Assembly (NCBI GenBank): GCA_900752095.1
Contig: CAADUD010000073.1
Coordinates: 1 to 9,976 of the forward strand
Length of the DNA: 9,976 bases
Direction of reading: 5' to 3'
Source of the DNA: Clostridia bacterium
Lineage (GTDB): Bacteria; Bacillota; Clostridia; TANB77; CAG-508
Part shown: piece after piece, positions 8,301 through 9,976 of the stretch
Position numbering within the stretch: the stretch's first letter is position 1
Layout: every line of letters begins with the position of its first letter
The notes under the pieces: model-generated
What the model was told of the DNA's origin: nothing
The model's database searches: none
Seen by the model: the letters and a program-made list of their open reading frames with translations, nothing else
Program-made: the position numbers and the translations under genes

Positions 8301-9976
8301 GGCTATATGAAGCGGTTGGAGCATGGGCAAAGGCTAATGGTAGTGGAGCATATGCGAATGGAACAGATGTATATTGGGTTGTATATCCGGCTTTAGGTGG
8401 AAATTTTAGCTTTAGTGTATTCAGTCATGAAACAGCTCATAATCAAGATGGCTATTATTTCTATGAAGGCTATGGAAGAAGGCTATATACTTGGGCAGAA
8501 GATCATGCAGATGCAAATATTGCACAAGATTTAGGCAATGGGTCATTTGTGTTTAATATAAGAGGGGACATAGCAGTAACAGCAGATGATTCAAATAATT
8601 TAAAACTAGATAGAATTTCAAGCCCGGAAAAAATTTACAGCTATTATAAAGAAATGTTTGAAACATACTATGTATTAGATTATTTAACAGGACAAGCTTT
8701 CTTACAACTAACACCTGAAGAGCAAGCAAAACTTGGTACACAGGTTGTATATGATAATGGTACAAACTATGAAGAGGGAGGACAATCAACAACATATACT
8801 CAAAAAACAGCTGAAGATTTTAGAAAAATGAACTTAAAAACAATGGAAGATTTATGGGATAACGGAATTGTATTTAGAGTGGCTGGTACAGTGTCAGGAA
8901 ATTCGCCAGGATCATATGGAGGAGATAACCATTATAATATTTATTGGTATCAACCACATAATAATAGTAAAAGACCTGATTCATATACATTTAAACGCTT
9001 GGGATTTGAAATGCTAGGAATTGGTGGATACTCAGATGGATATGTAACGTATAGATCAAGAAAAAGTGAGAATGATTTAGATGCCATAAGAAAAATAACG
9101 AAAGATGATACTATGACTTGGAAAAAATACAAAATGAATAGATATCAACAAGTGGAAAATAATCTACATAATATACCATACTTTAATGCTCAAGAAGTAA
9201 TTACTCTATATAAACAGGCTCTTGAAAAAGATGCAAAAAATGGCAATAGAAACAATACAAACAATTTAAGAAAGGTACTATTTGGTATGGTAAAAAGGGC
9301 AACAAAGGATTTTGAGACTGGTACTATTTATGATGCAGGAAAAGAAGTGGAAATTTATACAGCTCAACAATTAATAGATACTTTAAATTCTGCTGAATGG
9401 GGAAATTATAAATTAATGGATGATTTAGATTTTTCAAATATAATTCCTGATGAAAAAGGTTATATTACAAAAACATTTGTAGGTAGAATAAATGGCAATA
9501 ACCATCAAATAAAAGGGCTTAAAGCAAATTTATTTGATAATATGGTATATGCAGAAATTCAGGACTTAGTAATAAAAGAACCATATTATTCATCTGATGT
9601 TTCAGCAATTCTTGCAAATTCAGCAAAGAATTTAATAGTCAATAATGTTAGTGTAAATTCTGTAAACATAAATATACCATTTGTAAAAACAAATAATGGA
9701 CTTACACAACTAATGGGAAGTACTACAATTAATGTTAAGAATAATCCAATATCAACGATAGAAGAGTTATTAGCAATTAATACAAATAGTGAATTGTCTG
9801 GTAAAATGAGTTATGAATTAACAAGTGATATTGATGTAAGCTCTGTTATAGAAGGAAATGCTATAATTAAAGGCACATTTTCAGGAAAATTGAATGGTAA
9901 TGGACATAGAATAATAAATATGAAACTTCCATTATTTGAAAATATATCTGGTATAGTATCTAACTTGAAAATTGAA
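2318..9976 (+). CDS. Giant cell-surface M26-type zinc metallopeptidase with cohesin, LPQTG and dockerin (3' partial)
   Basis: One frame of 2553 codons has no stop and runs off the window. I checked it codon by codon. Residues 1-26 are a signal peptide (VKA|VE). Residues 27-161 are cohesin-like, 162-195 a Asn/Gly-rich linker, and 196-200 LPQTG. Membrane segments at about 206-225 and 240-259 flank a Lys-rich loop. A dockerin lies at about 264-322, and four A/B beta-rich modules at about 325-1127. A KDIESVILY-type region (about 1140-1228) and a GLUG-like beta-helix (about 1229-1530) resemble the M26 N-terminal region. The peptidase spans roughly 1550-2345 with HETAH at 2037-2041 and the third zinc ligand Glu2061, followed by more beta-helix modules. 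HExxH-x19-E, the NxDG after it and GYGRR agree with IgA1/Zmp proteases (family M26) as I remember them. Only two Cys were seen (1294, 1362), as in many exported Firmicute proteins. Role: a wall-attached endopeptidase acting outside the cell. The substrate is unknown, and IgA or mucin-type glycoproteins are only candidates. Confidence 0.92.
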   Translation, partial: MNKIKRIIVFIIFMVIIVANTLTVKAVESFKTNLVTNNEDIKKGEEVEVTLSFENFQDINKGLNAYKATLEYDSNVFEKVTINDFESLNSWQEFLYNENNHEFVAVKKSGSKSDEDIIKVKLRAKQNIKPGQTIIKVKDVVTSEGKKDIFVDESQVLVNLMEQQNSQNPVVPGDSGENNNSQGNNSDLDNLLDGKLPQTGVSSIFLPILLIIEILLVIIAINSYIKMKKLDKKVNSKGKMLMVLVTTSLLTMQVVSTIYAVSTKGELNGDGKINYADVTLLEQHLIDLKKLPKDKLTNADMNSDNELTITDLALLVQKIENSLDYKVEISSNMEEFYYNKNQEIELKFSANVSYGAEIEKVIIHKQEYPVEKEQDTNHYVVKIILPNQAGIQEYKFSKVILNVGKEEKVDFTEKLEVLKDIPQIQNYKIEQLVNEAKMKVSFDVIDEDSSITNANIELRKKKGNLAQETVKQENIKVGNNEFILDLEENQDYDFNIYINYNLDTDSLTEHEKDNTGVIVDSKELKLNINYQFTIDNIKTYNQQMNETDIFSKNEPIIVAFDSTNTTKYKPKSIVINGQNYKVQESNGTYIVNVNAITETGDKEIVIEKIVLENGKEFVLDKDNKIIVKVQKEKPKVQNVKIEEEQDGINIAFNIKDTDNTIVNKKLIIKNAEGKILTEKELSSNDFSEKISLPEELTTEYKVEVIASYDLTTDNTNLQEGRVIYEEIIKAKTRVIIENAELSKTKLEKNEDITIAYTIKSNKQEDVQKVIVNHIEGSVIKIQENKYEVTIPVGNTPGRQNLVLSKVIFSDEEISMNYSSDIEILKSKPIVENYQAEDDYNNEKVLFDFEIKDDDNTFVSGKVQLVKENNEIKEEQPISNASKLHFELPVIEKEEYWFKVMVTYARDEDGIQLEEDVVLLEKPIQMIANYELEISNIETKKEDEDTNQKYFNRNQKIKLTFTSTNVTKFIPEKAMVNGKSYDLQALGDNQYETLIDGFGDAGVKDITIEKFWMNNTKELEIKENNHAQVEILKLTPSVINFEYEEIDNNNIIKVQFEIVDNEDSLLSSKIAILDANGVILEKGNLTKGINEVEFKMTTSEDYTVKILADYDLDTNALSNGENEYSDVKLLGREINAVQELIELKDIESVILYTKNGEEVEEVEKIETDNFNPENYLAKVSMKYLPTFYAEIEQGLIEGNNFNLILKYDNIVQYNGNNKSNKIKVKFGEITDGVASNIGFDDLIDIVTKNPTAEITLTNDLDAKSVSVSTTSYLGNFKGIIHGNGHTIKNLNRPLCGDLVGATIEGLIIENANVSGANRGIIANYSYGTTIRDVHIKNSSISSRNNGVGIFIGTGEHNMIIENCSANNVQINGPKMVGGFVGFYSDGSAIKNSYINGKVTGSNDAIGGIIGQTSSSTVTLENVYAKVQLQMNKSYANAGIIGYAERNNITLINVFSLADGNMGTRVIGTTTKYTGQSKNNYELEESKLSSNNNDNQVKVVSKTNINTEFFKDTLKWDENIWRLDNISFENLPTLKNTDPTDIDNVNQVIHPNNENVYIPQIERLRNMSNYDASKEIAYHNMNVLMPFYDAKLFIEYGNKIENDDILNQKMIKIIIPYNKNNEMIVGLNSNNYSNISKIKLIFEDEQVREYKVTFKNKLSDVATYKVDDLNIGYTYNQFILNTDISLVNEIINLAKGLDYKTQIQNVTPEDESRLYVDYYNESVKGNIGNIITYVLSNETEYNLYLDNEILEQKIRNEILTNSGLEKIIYSFNYFDKWYHMEIGGIPLTNVIFLNVHNLNNDMTIKDLISQTISQPQNVRATNNTIGFYNNVIKRELTGNKNIGQFLEYFMKTLAGYTDGNKWFKDNFKGILNEKPAVGKETTIRYQAWALLKAKNTLLLPVLSAPQEDMYIISVPSQLVIGSMNRYDQHLKGDVEGMRKLIDDYATMIGNFYGISSTFIKNAENILNSHVHIQYDTRFYFKNGTQESGTTQDPVIKWLYEAVGAWAKANGSGAYANGTDVYWVVYPALGGNFSFSVFSHETAHNQDGYYFYEGYGRRLYTWAEDHADANIAQDLGNGSFVFNIRGDIAVTADDSNNLKLDRISSPEKIYSYYKEMFETYYVLDYLTGQAFLQLTPEEQAKLGTQVVYDNGTNYEEGGQSTTYTQKTAEDFRKMNLKTMEDLWDNGIVFRVAGTVSGNSPGSYGGDNHYNIYWYQPHNNSKRPDSYTFKRLGFEMLGIGGYSDGYVTYRSRKSENDLDAIRKITKDDTMTWKKYKMNRYQQVENNLHNIPYFNAQEVITLYKQALEKDAKNGNRNNTNNLRKVLFGMVKRATKDFETGTIYDAGKEVEIYTAQQLIDTLNSAEWGNYKLMDDLDFSNIIPDEKGYITKTFVGRINGNNHQIKGLKANLFDNMVYAEIQDLVIKEPYYSSDVSAILANSAKNLIVNNVSVNSVNINIPFVKTNNGLTQLMGSTTINVKNNPISTIEELLAINTNSELSGKMSYELTSDIDVSSVIEGNAIIKGTFSGKLNGNGHRIINMKLPLFENISGIVSNLKIE
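2396..2800 (+). other. Cohesin-like domain (residues 27-161)
   Basis: The domain follows the cohesin pattern: a KGEEVEVTLSFEN strand near the start, an ATLEYDSNVFE segment matching the family's 'xYDxxxLE', and later IIKVKLRAKQNIKPGQTIIKV resembling the 'ItFkVK...g.t.I' strands, ending in VLVNL. Cohesins bind dockerins in cellulosomes and other surface complexes. The call rests on pattern only. A related carbohydrate-binding beta-sandwich is the main alternative. Confidence 0.65.
2903..3097 (+). other. N-terminal sortase signal LPQTG followed by a two-helix membrane hairpin
   Basis: LPQTG (196-200, bases 2903-2917) precedes a hydrophobic segment (about 206-225). A cytoplasmic-type loop follows at 226-239 with seven Lys and one Asp, then a second hydrophobic segment (240-259) ending IYA|VS, which resembles a signal peptidase site. 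By the positive-inside rule both flanks are outside the cell. An LPXTG near the N-terminus with membrane segments after it is the unusual but known layout of streptococcal IgA1/Zmp proteases. Confidence 0.8.
3107..3283 (+). other. Dockerin domain (residues 264-322)
   Basis: There are two EF-hand-like calcium loops, each followed by a helix. Loop 1 is ELNGDGKINYAD (266-277), with Glu at position 1 in place of the usual Asp. Loop 2 is DMNSDNELTITD (300-311), with Asn in place of the usual Gly at position 6. The following VTLLEQHLI and LALLVQKIE are the paired dockerin helices. Spacing of about 34 residues between loops fits a complete type I-like dockerin. Confidence 0.85.
3290..5698 (+). repeat. 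Four tandem ~200-residue A/B beta-rich modules in the giant protein
   Basis: Approximate units are residues 325-527, 528-728, 729-926 and 927-1127. Each A half has a pattern like N(K/R)NQxIxLxF...NVxK..PxxxxxNGxxY...VxKIxL. Each B half starts with a Pro (422, 634, 828, 1035), continues VxNxxxE......VxFxIxDxDxxxxxxxxxL, and ends xxYxVxVxxxYDLxTD. The copies are clearly related but highly diverged, so this is an old repeat of stalk or adhesin-like domains and not a recent DNA duplication. Similar B-type modules occur, as I recall, in streptococcal Zmp proteases. Confidence 0.7.
8426..8500 (+). other. Zinc-binding catalytic site of the M26-type peptidase
   Basis: His2037-Glu2038-Thr-Ala-His2041 forms the HExxH motif, and Glu2061 in WAED sits 20 residues after the second His. 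This is the gluzincin arrangement and the spacing I recall for M26 IgA1 proteases. NQDG and GYGRR lie between them. Nothing essential is missing, so the enzyme should be active. Confidence 0.88.

Noticed and set aside
7344..9132. Three further minus-strand open frames (7344-7622, 8553-8795, 8950-9132)
   Set aside because: All are antisense to the M26 catalytic region and are Leu/Phe/Tyr-rich, as expected from complementing Lys/Asn/Glu codons. No start signals or domains.

Overview
The window comes from a very AT-rich, low-GC Gram-positive bacterium, most likely a clostridial Firmicute. The evidence is strong AAGG-type ribosome binding sites, sigma-A-like promoters, a sortase LPQTG signal, a dockerin, and a bacterial class II lysyl-tRNA synthetase. 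A gut-associated lineage is plausible, because M26-type peptidases and proteins ending in ...GFRPVL are, to my knowledge, common in gut Clostridia. That placement is inference only.

Layout, all on the + strand. (1) 1-243: the 3' end of a gene whose product ends in a C-type-lectin/FGE-like tail (RGGG...AGLF...GFRPVLVVL). By my count 61-240 is about 53% G+C, against roughly 25-35% elsewhere. The codon pattern resembles the variable region of a diversity-generating retroelement (DGR). A strong hairpin terminator follows at 309-351. (2) 379-1995: a promoter, a short leader with a terminator-like hairpin, and lysS, closed by a terminator at 2055-2090. (3) 2260-9976: a promoter, a ribosome binding site and one uninterrupted reading frame of at least 2553 codons that runs off the window.

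The giant protein is the main item. Its order is: signal peptide; cohesin-like domain; LPQTG; two membrane segments joined by a Lys-rich loop; dockerin; four tandem beta-rich A/B modules; an M26 N-terminal-type region with a GLUG-like beta-helix; the M26 zinc metallopeptidase domain (HETAH at 2037-2041, Glu2061); and, after the catalytic domain, a second set of beta-helix-type modules that is still open at the edge.

An LPXTG near the N-terminus is known for streptococcal IgA1/Zmp proteases of family M26. I do not know of a cohesin before it and a dockerin after it in the same chain. Sortase cleavage would leave the cohesin on the wall and separate it from the dockerin-protease half, so the two halves could re-associate by a cohesin-dockerin contact. 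lysS is a housekeeping neighbour with its own terminator and has no evident functional link to either flanking gene.
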